Shown: positions 26,624-35,382 of the stretch, piece after piece
Layout: every line of letters starts with the position of its first letter
How positions within the stretch are numbered: the first letter of the stretch is position 1
DNA from: an archaeon
GTDB taxonomy: Archaea; Thermoproteota; Nitrososphaeria; Nitrososphaerales; Gagatemarchaeaceae
Direction of reading: 5' to 3'
DNA length: 64,000 nt
Assembly: GCA_902812495.1 (NCBI GenBank)
Contig: CADDZR010000001.1
Span: 1 to 64,000 of the forward strand
The notes under the pieces: model-generated
What the model was told of the DNA's origin: nothing
The model's database searches: none
What the model saw: the letters and a program-made list of their open reading frames with translations, nothing else
Program-made: the position numbers and the translations under genes

Positions 26624-27817
26624 TTGAGCTTAGTCATCAAAAATGCAAGACTGAGAAAAGACTACAAATTGCATAATGTTTACATTCAAAATGGCATAAT
26701 AAACTCCATAGATGGGAAGAAAAGCAAAGTGGAAGAGGAAATAGATGCGAGAGGTCTCCTTCTTACAGAAAGTTTTGTTATAGCACACCTGCATCTCGAT
26801 AAAGTTTACACGTATTCTGACTCTAGTAAGAATGCGACGGCAAAATATCAGGAAGGAAAAGATAGCGTCTCGGCCATCAAAGAAGCATCGAAAGTTAAGG
26901 AAAACATGAATGAACGTGCAATCTACAAGAGGGCAGAGACTACTCTGCGACATGCATTTCGTTTCGGTGTTTGTGGAATCAGAGCTTTTGCTGATGTTGA
27001 CGATGTAATAGGGCTCAAGGCTATTAGAGCATTACTGAGGCTAAAAAAAGAATTTGCCAAACAAATAGAGCTCCAAGTTGTTGCATTTCCGCAGGAGGGC
27101 GTCGTAAACGTAAGCGGAGTAGAGGAACTTATCGAGAAGGCAATTGAAGAAGGGGCTGACGTGGTTGGCGGTATACCATGGATCGAGCATTCAAATCAGG
27201 AAAGAAAAAAGCACATAGAGAAAATGTTAGACATTGCTGTTAAGTATGACAGGGATGTAGCTATGCTTGTTGATGATTGCTGTTCTGGGTCGTCGAAAAC
27301 TCTTGAGATGCTTGCTAGAGAGGTCGTAAAAAGAAAGTGGATTGGAAGGGTGGTGGCTTGCCATGCAAGGTCAATGCAATTTTACAGTAAAGCTTACCTG
27401 AGATATGTGGTTCAGCTCTGCAAAAGGGCAGGGATATCCTTTGTAGTAAACCCTCACACTGGACCATGTAATGCGCCTGTGAAAACTCTTGTCGATAATA
27501 ATATTACAGTTGCGCTCGGTCAAGATGACTGCGCTGATGCTTACTATCCTTTTGGTAGGTGCAAGATGACAGAGGTTGCATTTCTTGCATCCCATATACT
27601 AAGGATGATGCTACCACAACACTTTGAACTGTTTTATGATATGATTACTGTCAACCCAGCTAAAATGATTGGGATGGAAGATTTTGGGATAAAAATGGGA
27701 AGCAGAGCGAGGCTCTTGTTATTGCCTGTAAAAAATGTCTACGAAGCAATATGGTATCAAGCTGAACCAGTCGCTATATTAGCGGGAGAGAAGGTGTTGA
27801 AGCAGAGCATTCAGTAG
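26624..27817 (+). CDS. amidohydrolase, cytosine-deaminase-like
   Basis: Amidohydrolase TIM-barrel: the strand-1 metal site IAHLHLDKVY, RAFADVD, GGIPWIEHS, ACHARSM on strand 6, and GQDDCADAYYPFGRC with the strand-8 Asp. In cytosine deaminase the strand-5 motif is HxDE, giving a metal-ligand His and the catalytic Glu; here it reads MLVDDCCSG, so the His is Leu and the Glu is Asp. This suggests altered chemistry or metal content. TTG start about 25 nt downstream of a TATA-like ATAATAAAT. Confidence 0.82.
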   Translation: MSLVIKNARLRKDYKLHNVYIQNGIINSIDGKKSKVEEEIDARGLLLTESFVIAHLHLDKVYTYSDSSKNATAKYQEGKDSVSAIKEASKVKENMNERAIYKRAETTLRHAFRFGVCGIRAFADVDDVIGLKAIRALLRLKKEFAKQIELQVVAFPQEGVVNVSGVEELIEKAIEEGADVVGGIPWIEHSNQERKKHIEKMLDIAVKYDRDVAMLVDDCCSGSSKTLEMLAREVVKRKWIGRVVACHARSMQFYSKAYLRYVVQLCKRAGISFVVNPHTGPCNAPVKTLVDNNITVALGQDDCADAYYPFGRCKMTEVAFLASHILRMMLPQHFELFYDMITVNPAKMIGMEDFGIKMGSRARLLLLPVKNVYEAIWYQAEPVAILAGEKVLKQSIQ

Positions 27818-27920
27818 GTTAACTATATCGCCGACAAGAATAAAAATTACGGCTCCCTAATGGCAAAGAAAAGGAATCATGAAAACAGATTAAAGTAGGC
27901 AATTTTGAGGCGAAAACAGG

Positions 27921-28583
27921 TTGGTAACTGTCGTAGTTGTTGTATTTCTCCTGAATGTGTTAAATTCGGTGGTAGCATTATTAACAAGTTACTATGCCTA
28001 CAAGTTCAATAGGCTTGCAAGGACTCCACTCCTCACATCCATAAGCGCGGGATTCATGCTTCTTGGAGTCGGGCTTGCATTCGAGGCAATAACATCTGTG
28101 TTCAGTGGCAGAACAGTACTTGAAAATATTGCCTTAAGAACTTTAATAGGCTACAGTATAGTAATATATCTTTTACTACAGCTCTTTGCGTATCTTCTTA
28201 TTGCAATAGGTTATGGGTTCAGCGCTTACTCTTCTAACAACACTGCAGCGGCTTCCTTGGTTCTAGCTTTTATGCAAGTGCCTGTCAGAACGAGGCCACC
28301 AGCCGAGTTTTTCATCTTTACACTTTCGGTGTATTTCTTTACTGTTGTCATGCTTGCTTTTATACTGTTTCAAGGTATATTGGTGCATAGCAGAGCAAAG
28401 GACAGGTTTTCACTACTAGTTCTTCTTGCATTTGCCTTTATCTTTGTAGCGCATGTCCTGTTTCTACTTTCTGTTATAGAGCTTTCTCAAGACCTGCTTC
28501 TTTTAGGAGACCTAGTTCAGTTTGCAGGTTTTGTTTCTCTCCTTGCGTTCATAATCAGGAGTGGTTCCGTTGGTTCAAGCTGA
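27921..28583 (+). CDS. polytopic membrane protein, unknown function
   Basis: 220 residues with six or seven membrane helices. Repeated aromatic/aliphatic helices and short loops (for example YKFNRLARTPLLTSISAGF) resemble uncharacterised membrane proteins common in thermophilic archaea that sit beside small winged-helix regulators, as here. TTG start about 28 nt after AGATTAAAG. Overlaps the next gene by 23 nt. Confidence 0.7.
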   Translation: MVTVVVVVFLLNVLNSVVALLTSYYAYKFNRLARTPLLTSISAGFMLLGVGLAFEAITSVFSGRTVLENIALRTLIGYSIVIYLLLQLFAYLLIAIGYGFSAYSSNNTAAASLVLAFMQVPVRTRPPAEFFIFTLSVYFFTVVMLAFILFQGILVHSRAKDRFSLLVLLAFAFIFVAHVLFLLSVIELSQDLLLLGDLVQFAGFVSLLAFIIRSGSVGSS

Positions 28584-28854
28584 GAAGCAGCGTTCTCCGC
28601 TAAGAATATATCTTGACATAATAGATGCAATAAATGAGGAGGGACAAGCAAGGCCAACGCACATTCTTTACAAGGCAAACCTATCGTACGACAGATTGGT
28701 GAAGTATCTTGATGACCTAGCTGCCAAAGGCCTAGTTGAAGTTAGGCAGGAAAAGGATACAAAATATTATGTCCTCACCCCCAAAGGTGTAAAGTTCCTC
28801 ATCGAACTCAAAAGGGCCGAGGCATTCATAAAGGGCTTTGGCTTCTCACTTTGA
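28561..28854 (+). CDS. small winged-helix DNA-binding protein
   Basis: 97 residues: RIYLDIIDAINEEGQARPTHILYKANLSYDRLVKYLDDLAAKGLVEVRQEKDTKYYVLTPKGVKFLIEL is the archaeal HTH_45-type winged helix. No sensor domain. It overlaps the membrane-protein gene upstream, which suggests a membrane-linked regulator pair. Confidence 0.82.
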   Translation: MVPLVQAEKQRSPLRIYLDIIDAINEEGQARPTHILYKANLSYDRLVKYLDDLAAKGLVEVRQEKDTKYYVLTPKGVKFLIELKRAEAFIKGFGFSL

Positions 28855-28906
28855 AGGTATCTTTCGTACCTAAAACTTAAATCATAGGCGTGGAACAAGT
28901 AATATA

Positions 28907-29473
28907 TTGTCTCAAGAGAGACCAGACATAAAGGGAGAGGTTGAGAGGAGTCGCGGTTTTCTTAAGAAGCTGCAACTTGTAATTCCTGGCCTTAGAGGCT
29001 ATAGGATACTTGAGGACCTTCGAGTATCTGATGAGTTACTAAGAAACCAGCTAGCAGACATGCTTGACCAAGCGAGAGCGAACCTAAACGTCTTAAGGCA
29101 GAGGCTTGCCTCCAGTGGAGATATGATGAACCTTAGTCAGGTTGGTTCACTTGTAGCGCAACTTCAAACACTCAGTGGAGAGATCAGGCATGCCCAACAG
29201 GGATATTCCGGTTTTGTAGCACCAATATCAATAAACGATGAAAAGCTAGAAAGTCTTTACGAGTATGACTATTCATTTGTTACATCTGTAATGAACATTA
29301 GGGACTCCACATCTCAAGAGAAGTTAAAATTTGACCCGTCTTCTCCAGCAGACTTGACGATGGCTTTGACTCAGTTACTGAAACAGGTTCAGGATGTTAG
29401 GGTGATGTGGTCGCAGAGAATAAAGAGGATGGAAAAGATATTGATCGGAAGTGAAGGAAATGTCCAAGGGTAG
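28907..29473 (+). CDS. helical protein linked to SPFH gene
   Basis: 188 residues, mainly helical: LLRNQLADMLDQARANLNVLRQRLASSGDMMNLSQVGSLVAQLQTLSGEIRHAQ looks like a coiled coil, followed by YSGFVAPISINDEKLESLYEYDYSF. No catalytic motif. It overlaps the SPFH/zinc-ribbon gene by 23 nt, so the products probably act together. TTG start; TATA-like CTTAAATC about 30 nt upstream. Confidence 0.6.
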   Translation: MSQERPDIKGEVERSRGFLKKLQLVIPGLRGYRILEDLRVSDELLRNQLADMLDQARANLNVLRQRLASSGDMMNLSQVGSLVAQLQTLSGEIRHAQQGYSGFVAPISINDEKLESLYEYDYSFVTSVMNIRDSTSQEKLKFDPSSPADLTMALTQLLKQVQDVRVMWSQRIKRMEKILIGSEGNVQG

Positions 29474-30503
29474 CGTCTTCGGCTCTACGACAATAGTCTG
29501 GGAGGATCAGTTCAAAAGGAACAGCGTTCTATGGAAGGTTCCTAGAAATATTAGACTGAACGATAATATAGTTGTAAGGGAGGATGAGATAGCTGTATTT
29601 TACAGAGATGGGAAGGTTTTAGCTTATTTCGACCAACCAAACAGGTACGCTCTGACAGACCTCAACGCGCCCGTGGTTGGTCCGTTGGTAAGACTCCTGA
29701 CGGGTGTCCAACAAGAGGCAGAGGTCTATTACATTCCAAAGCGATATCTCGACGGTAAGTTTGGAAGCACCCAACCATACCAGTTCACGGATCCAGTGTT
29801 TGGAATTGTCAATCTTAGGGTCTTTGGGGAATACAGATGGCGTATAGCCTCTCCTGAGCTCTTCGTTAACCAATTTGTCGGTACTTTTAACGCAGAAACC
29901 TCTGACGATGTCGAAGCAAGAATGAGAGAACAGATGGTAATTCTTGTTTACAATTCGCTTGGTAAGCTGAAGCAGCAAGGTATGAAGGTTACCGACCTAG
30001 CTGCAAATCTAACGAATATCGAGCAGTTTGTGCTTGGCTTGGCACCTGATCACTTTGGACAGTACGGTGTAGAAATAAACAAGATATCAGGCCTCACCAT
30101 AAGTCTTCCAGAAGATGTTCAAAAAGCAATAGATACAAGGTCCCAAATGTCTGTACTTGGTGTAAACTATATGCAATATCAGGCCGGGCAAGCAATGGTT
30201 GATGCAGCAAAGAATCCCTCCGGAGGTGCAGGGGTAACAGCAGGCCTTGGGGCTGGACTAGGGGTTGGATATGCTATAGGAGGGCAGATGGCACAGGGTA
30301 TGGGGCAACAGACAAAAAGCTGCACAAACTGCGGGTCAGTTGTTCCCATAACATCAAAGTTCTGCCCCAACTGCGGTTTCAACCTACAACAGCAGCAAAC
30401 AAGTGTTCAGGTGCAACAGCCAAAGTTTTGCCCTGAATGTGGGACAAAGCTCGGGGATAACGCCAAATTCTGTCCAAACTGTGGAACAAAGATTCAGGGG
30501 TGA
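29451..30503 (+). CDS. SPFH-domain (virion core protein-like) protein with two C-terminal zinc ribbons
   Basis: Residues 10-230 match the SPFH/band-7 group of YdjL type: WKVPRNIRLNDNIVVREDEIAVFYRDGKVLAYFDQPNRYALTDLNAPVVG and IFGIVN-like VFGEYRWRIASPELFVNQFVG. A Gly-rich hydrophobic linker (GGAGVTAGLGAGLGVGYAIGG) follows, then two double-Cys ribbons: SCTNCG...FCPNCG and FCPECG...FCPNCG. Such proteins assemble on membranes in stress responses. It is the centre of a cluster with a coiled-coil protein, another zinc-ribbon protein and a membrane protein. Confidence 0.85.
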   Translation: MKEMSKGSVFGSTTIVWEDQFKRNSVLWKVPRNIRLNDNIVVREDEIAVFYRDGKVLAYFDQPNRYALTDLNAPVVGPLVRLLTGVQQEAEVYYIPKRYLDGKFGSTQPYQFTDPVFGIVNLRVFGEYRWRIASPELFVNQFVGTFNAETSDDVEARMREQMVILVYNSLGKLKQQGMKVTDLAANLTNIEQFVLGLAPDHFGQYGVEINKISGLTISLPEDVQKAIDTRSQMSVLGVNYMQYQAGQAMVDAAKNPSGGAGVTAGLGAGLGVGYAIGGQMAQGMGQQTKSCTNCGSVVPITSKFCPNCGFNLQQQQTSVQVQQPKFCPECGTKLGDNAKFCPNCGTKIQG

Positions 30504-31493
30504 ATAAAGCTGTACTGCTTGAAATGTGGTGCACAGCTACCTGAAGACGCTCTTTATTGTTCGAAGTGTGGTACAAAGTTGGCACAGGGCAGTCCGGCAC
30601 AGACGCCTCAGCCTGTCATAGCGCCCGCGGGCGCCGTCTCTCTAAAATGCCCAAGCTGTGGAGCTCCGATAACACCAAAATTCGGCGAGATGGTAATAAC
30701 ATGTGAGTACTGCGGCAGCAGTATAGCACTAAGTACAGAAGGGTGGAAGGAGATTCAGAAACATACAATGTTACCCCCAAAAATATATGATAAGGATGAA
30801 GTGCTTCGAAAGATTCACGATATGATGGATAGAGGTTTGCTTCACCGTCATCTCCAAGAGAGATCAACCCTTGAAGAGCTCAATCTTGTCATGGTTCCAT
30901 ACTGGTTAATTACAGTATCTGCGAGGACAACAGTTGTCGCGTCTGACGTTCCAACTGAAGTGAGTAAGGTAGCTACGGCTGCGGTCTTGGCTGGAGTTCT
31001 AGGTTCAGTTATGAGTGGGAGGAGACAGGGAGGGTTTGGGGCAGGAGCCCTTGATGGGATACTTATAGGGACGGTTCTTTCAGGTTCAAACCAGGGGTCT
31101 CAAGTCAAGGAGTACAAAATGGACAACAACTACAACTACCCTGTGATAGCAATTAAATCCCTCGCTCAATACCAACCCCTTTATTATGAGTTCAACCTAG
31201 CAGAGAGGAAATTATTTGATTATAACGAGATTAAACAACTCAAGGTGCTGAATGGCGATGTTGGAGAGGAAACGGCGAAATACCAAGCAAAGACGCTCGT
31301 AGACCAGCTCCAGTCCAACAAAGCACATGAACAGTACCACATGATAAGAAGTATATCTACCGAGATAGATGTTGGTGAAGGTGAGCTTCTCCATGCACCT
31401 GTTTGGTTCGTTCGTTATGACCACAAAGGAGCTAAGATAATCCTTGTGATAGATGCGAATTCAGGTGGTGTAATATACAGCTTTGGCCTCTAG
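30504..31493 (+). CDS. zinc-ribbon protein associated with SPFH gene
   Basis: The N-terminus should read KLYCLKCGAQLPEDALYCSKCGTKL, a four-Cys ribbon. Its first Cys lies upstream of the only conventional start (TTG 30519), so translation probably starts at AUA 30504, directly after the TGA of the SPFH gene. A second ribbon, LKCPSCGAPI...CEYCGSS, follows, then an alpha/beta body (VMVPYWLITVSARTTVV, and late HAPVWFVRYDHKGAKIILVIDANSGGVI) like PepSY-type or TerY-C-like repeats. Unknown function; overlaps the next gene by 11 nt. Confidence 0.65.
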   Translation: MKLYCLKCGAQLPEDALYCSKCGTKLAQGSPAQTPQPVIAPAGAVSLKCPSCGAPITPKFGEMVITCEYCGSSIALSTEGWKEIQKHTMLPPKIYDKDEVLRKIHDMMDRGLLHRHLQERSTLEELNLVMVPYWLITVSARTTVVASDVPTEVSKVATAAVLAGVLGSVMSGRRQGGFGAGALDGILIGTVLSGSNQGSQVKEYKMDNNYNYPVIAIKSLAQYQPLYYEFNLAERKLFDYNEIKQLKVLNGDVGEETAKYQAKTLVDQLQSNKAHEQYHMIRSISTEIDVGEGELLHAPVWFVRYDHKGAKIILVIDANSGGVIYSFGL

Positions 31494-31845
31494 AGCAGCG
31501 GTATCTCAATCCGTAACTGTTGCTGTTGTTGCGGGTTCGGCAATAGCTGTTCTTCTTCTCCTTTTATTCAGTGTTATACCCTCTATACTTGCTTTTCCAA
31601 TATTTTTGCTTCCTATATCTCTTTACTTGGCAATCATGGCTGCCGGAAACGTAAGCTTAGAAAAAATGACACACACATACTATTTGGTGTGGAGTGGCGT
31701 AGCTATGGCAATTCTTGTTTCTTGGTTAACCGTCTATATATTTCCAAACCCCATTCTAGCAACAGTTGAGGTTCTCGTAATCTTTTTGGTCTATTACTAC
31801 TTGAACAGGTTTCTGAGTTCAGCTGAAAGACCTATTTCAAAATGA
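31483..31845 (+). CDS. small membrane protein of SPFH cluster
   Basis: 120 residues with four hydrophobic helices. TTG start inside the zinc-ribbon gene (11-nt overlap). No motif recognised. Last gene of the cluster 28.9-31.8 kb; may anchor the ribbon proteins to the membrane (inference). Confidence 0.6.
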   Translation: MASRAAVSQSVTVAVVAGSAIAVLLLLLFSVIPSILAFPIFLLPISLYLAIMAAGNVSLEKMTHTYYLVWSGVAMAILVSWLTVYIFPNPILATVEVLVIFLVYYYLNRFLSSAERPISK

Positions 31846-31934
31846 GTCACGAAAATTTCTTCGTTCCAATGATTTTTTGATAATTTCTCTAAATTGCGAA
31901 AAGCTAATTTGGGGCTCGGGCGAGAGCAATTAGA

Positions 31935-33059
31935 ATGCGATCGTTCAGCGTAATGTTACTCTTACTTCTGTTACTCTTTAGCTGTTTTCCGGTGATTGTC
32001 AGAGCCTCTGATGACTCGAACAGCGGACAGCTTACAACAATGTCTCAAATTGATCAGACTCAGCTTATCAACGCACTCAATGTCTTGAGTCAAAATATTA
32101 ACGATACTCAGCTTAGACAGCTTATCAATGATTTTGAGAGCCAGATAAAATCAAGTAATTACCTTTCTGGAGGTACGTGCAACTCCGGGAACGGAACATC
32201 TATTGTTTATCCCTCGGGCTCAGCTACCTCCATAATGAGAAATGGTACACTGACATGCTCCTCGGGCGGAGCAGGCAGCATATTACTTAAAATACAGTCA
32301 TACATGAATTCCAAGAACCTGACTTCAGGATCGCTTTATGCTCTTGTTAAAAGCTTGTCAGTAAACGGAACTAGCATATTTTTAGACCAAATGGTGTTAC
32401 AGCAGCTTTTGGGACTTTCAGAGCTGAACCAGAACGGAGTACCGCGCGGGTTGACGAACGAAAGTCCTAGCCAAGCATCTATCGACCTACAAGCAATTGC
32501 CTCGTTGTTAAGCTCAATAAATCCCGACCTTGCCGCACAGTTACTGAGGATTGCTGCAGGAATAAAGGTCTCCCAGAGTTCAAATTCTTTACCTGTAGTC
32601 CAGCCAGGACCTTTACCTATACAGGTAAACAATATACCTGTTTCGCCCACCGTCCCAAGCCTGCCTACATCATATATCTTTTATCTTGTGCCCATCCTCA
32701 CCGTTCCAGCGGTTCTTTTCCTCTTCAGAAGGAAAATTGCTTCTCTGTTTGGTGAACAGAAAACACTTGAGGACGAATTTTACGATAAGAAGAACGAGAT
32801 AGTATATCCAAGAACAAACAAAGAAAAAATAATACAAATATTTCAGAAAGCTGTTCTTCTTTTAGGACAAAAGGGAATAAGAAAGATGAAGTACGAGACT
32901 CATAGGGAGTTCTCCGAAAGACTTTCATCCTACATTTTTTCAAGAGATTTCAGAGGCATTGCTGGACTCTATGAAAAAGCTAAATTCTCAAATGCTGAAA
33001 TAAAAGTCGAAGATGTTTCAGAAGCGGAGCAAAGATACAGAAGGCTGGAGAGCTCTTGA
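31935..33059 (+). CDS. exported protein with C-terminal DUF4129-like domain
   Basis: A signal peptide (LLLLLLLFSCFPVIVRA) leads into about 220 exterior residues rich in Ser/Asn/Gln with N-glycosylation sequons, then a single membrane helix (YIFYLVPILTVPAVLFLF) and a cytosolic DUF4129-like tail: QKAVLLLGQKGIRKMKYETHREFSERLSSYI...FRGIAGLYEKAKFSNAEI. DUF4129 proteins accompany MoxR-DUF58 operons, exactly as here. Overlaps the next gene by 4 nt. Confidence 0.8.
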   Translation: MRSFSVMLLLLLLLFSCFPVIVRASDDSNSGQLTTMSQIDQTQLINALNVLSQNINDTQLRQLINDFESQIKSSNYLSGGTCNSGNGTSIVYPSGSATSIMRNGTLTCSSGGAGSILLKIQSYMNSKNLTSGSLYALVKSLSVNGTSIFLDQMVLQQLLGLSELNQNGVPRGLTNESPSQASIDLQAIASLLSSINPDLAAQLLRIAAGIKVSQSSNSLPVVQPGPLPIQVNNIPVSPTVPSLPTSYIFYLVPILTVPAVLFLFRRKIASLFGEQKTLEDEFYDKKNEIVYPRTNKEKIIQIFQKAVLLLGQKGIRKMKYETHREFSERLSSYIFSRDFRGIAGLYEKAKFSNAEIKVEDVSEAEQRYRRLESS

Positions 33060-34447
33060 AAACAAGAAATTTCATAGCGCTCATGGTTATTATTGCTTTG
33101 ATAGCTGTGATGTACAGTCCTTCATCTGTTAGAATAACTTCTGAAGGTTTCAGTACATCGCCAACATCCTCAGGTGGGTCAAGTACATCGCTCTTTCTAT
33201 CCTACATTAAAAAAGAGGGGTATAAGGTTGTACTGTTAAACAATAGTCTGCAGCTTAGTCAGATTCAGGGTGGTATCTATTTGCTCATTGGGCCTGATTT
33301 TGCCCTTTCTAGTCAAGATGCAAGCTTTATTCAGGGAATGTATGACGCTGGGAAGATTTCTCTCCTTATTGCTGAAGGGAATAGTACCAACAACAGCTTT
33401 CTCCGATCAACCTTTGGAGCAATCGTTCCTGGTTCTGCTGTAATCGTTCCAAGCTCCCCTTTTGTCGATAAAAGAGTTTACGTTGCAAGTTTTCAGCTTG
33501 GTCAGAAAGTAGTTTCTGGAATAATTGACATCTCCTCGTACCTTGTCCTTGAGAGGCAGGTCATGCATGCGTTATTCGTAACGCCTGTAAGTTCGTTTGA
33601 TACCTCGGATGACAGGCCGTATCCCAGAATTGTTATAGCTACATCTCAAAATACGAATTCGAAGGCATTGATAATTGCCGATTCGGGTCCTTTTACAAAT
33701 TCCATAATAAATACGACAATAATGGATGAAAAGGGATTTGCTCTTTCTCTCTTCGAATGGGTCACTGGTGGTGACACCTCAAAGACAGTTTATTATGATA
33801 ACTACCACTATATATCTAAGGCGCCCCAGTTCAGCTTTGGTCTTCCTGTTGGGCCTGTCTTTGACTATGCCCTAAGTGTTGCTATATCAAACCTGAACAG
33901 CTACTACCAACAGTTTCCTCTTACCATTCAAGGATTCACTCACCTTTCCTTGTTTGATTCCTCTCTAATTGCGGGGACTGTTGTGCTAATCTCGGCATAT
34001 GCTCTTGTTAGAAGGGTTTTACAAAAGGAGAAAATCGAGAAAGATGATATGGAACCACCACAAATAGAAGCAAATGTCGTCTCGTTTTCGAGAGTAAGAT
34101 TGGATTTTGAGGAGCTTGTTAAAAAGAAAAGTTTCTATGCGGCTACTGCGGAAAGACTCTACCAATTATTGGATGAGGTATCGCAAAAATACTTGGGACT
34201 GAAACTTGACGAAATACCAACTAAACTCAACGATAAATCAATTGCGGATGAGAAGATCGTCAGGTTTGTGCGCGATCTAGTTAAGATACATGAATATGTG
34301 ACTGGAAGACGACGATACGTTTTGGTCTTTAGATGGAAAAGAAAGATAGAATTATTAAACGCAGAAGCAGAAATTTTCCTTGAGAAAGTGGGCGCCAAAG
34401 CAACAACTATTTACATTAAAAAACGAGGAGCCATATCAGAGGAATGA
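33056..34447 (+). CDS. DUF4350-domain membrane protein
   Basis: One N-terminal helix, an exterior DUF4350 domain (SLFLSYIKKEGYKVVLLNNSLQLSQIQGGIYLLIGPDFALSSQDASFIQGMYDAGKISLLIAEGN), a second helix near residue 310 and a cytosolic tail of about 135 residues with DFEELVKKKSFYAATAERLYQLLDEVSQKYL. DUF4350 proteins resemble glutamine-amidotransferase-like sensor domains and sit in MoxR operons. TTG start, 4-nt overlaps at both ends. Confidence 0.8.
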   Translation: MKTRNFIALMVIIALIAVMYSPSSVRITSEGFSTSPTSSGGSSTSLFLSYIKKEGYKVVLLNNSLQLSQIQGGIYLLIGPDFALSSQDASFIQGMYDAGKISLLIAEGNSTNNSFLRSTFGAIVPGSAVIVPSSPFVDKRVYVASFQLGQKVVSGIIDISSYLVLERQVMHALFVTPVSSFDTSDDRPYPRIVIATSQNTNSKALIIADSGPFTNSIINTTIMDEKGFALSLFEWVTGGDTSKTVYYDNYHYISKAPQFSFGLPVGPVFDYALSVAISNLNSYYQQFPLTIQGFTHLSLFDSSLIAGTVVLISAYALVRRVLQKEKIEKDDMEPPQIEANVVSFSRVRLDFEELVKKKSFYAATAERLYQLLDEVSQKYLGLKLDEIPTKLNDKSIADEKIVRFVRDLVKIHEYVTGRRRYVLVFRWKRKIELLNAEAEIFLEKVGAKATTIYIKKRGAISEE

Positions 34448-35382
34448 CAACACCAAACGAAGTAAAGCAGCTAACACAGAAACTCTTGAGAGAAGTTGGA
34501 AAGGTAGTTGTTGGTAAGTCTGAGGAAGTACGTATGATATTTGTATGCCTAATGGCAGGTGGGCATGCACTACTCGAAGGTGTTCCTGGAGTTGCTAAAA
34601 CAACTATTGCAAAGACGGTGGCAACATGCTTTGACCTAAGTTTTGAGAGAATACAGTTCACACCCGACCTGCTGCCCTCGGATATAATTGGGACATATGT
34701 ATTTGATCAAAAGACATCTGAGTTCAAGTTAAAGAAAGGTCCCATATTTGGTAACGTAATACTTGCGGATGAGATAAACAGGGCCTCGCCCAAGACTCAA
34801 TCAGCCCTTCTAGAAGCGATGCAAGAGAGGCAGGTCACAATAGAGGGCACTACGCTGGAGCTACCAACACCCTTTATTGTTCTCGCAACCCAAAATCCTA
34901 TTGAGTATGAAGGCACTTATCCGCTACCTGAGGCGCAGATAGACAGATTCATGATGAGGATAGAAATAGGCTACCCTTCGAAGCAGGAAACAGTGCAGAT
35001 ACTCAAGAGCATTAAGGATATAATGGAACCCAACATATCTAAGATTACAGACGCGTCAACCCTAATAAGTTGTTCAAAACTTATCTGGAATGTACATATA
35101 GACGATTCTGTAAGGCAGTATATTGTAGACATAACGGAAGCAACAAGAAGAAATCCTTTTGTAAAGCTTGGGTGCTCTCCCAGAGCGGCAGCCTCTCTCC
35201 AGCTCGCTTCAGCAGCCTATTCATTGACAGATGGTAGGGATTACGTCATACCTGATGACGTCAAGAAGATGGTGAAACCTGTACTTGCACACAGATTAAT
35301 ACTTAACCAAGATGCAAAGCTTGATGGTGTCACCCAGGGTTCAGTTGTAGAGGACATAGTGAAGAAAGTTCCTGTACCATGA
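34444..35382 (+). CDS. MoxR-family AAA+ ATPase
   Basis: Chaperone-like AAA+ enzyme: Walker A LLEGVPGVAKTT, Walker B VILADEINRASPKTQSALLEAMQERQVT, sensor 1 VLATQNPIEYEGTYPLPEAQIDRFMM and the arginine region GCSPRAAASLQLA. MoxR ATPases with DUF58 partners assemble or activate surface or metal-loaded complexes. 312 residues, normal. Coupled to both neighbours by 4-nt overlaps. Confidence 0.95.
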   Translation: MTTPNEVKQLTQKLLREVGKVVVGKSEEVRMIFVCLMAGGHALLEGVPGVAKTTIAKTVATCFDLSFERIQFTPDLLPSDIIGTYVFDQKTSEFKLKKGPIFGNVILADEINRASPKTQSALLEAMQERQVTIEGTTLELPTPFIVLATQNPIEYEGTYPLPEAQIDRFMMRIEIGYPSKQETVQILKSIKDIMEPNISKITDASTLISCSKLIWNVHIDDSVRQYIVDITEATRRNPFVKLGCSPRAAASLQLASAAYSLTDGRDYVIPDDVKKMVKPVLAHRLILNQDAKLDGVTQGSVVEDIVKKVPVP

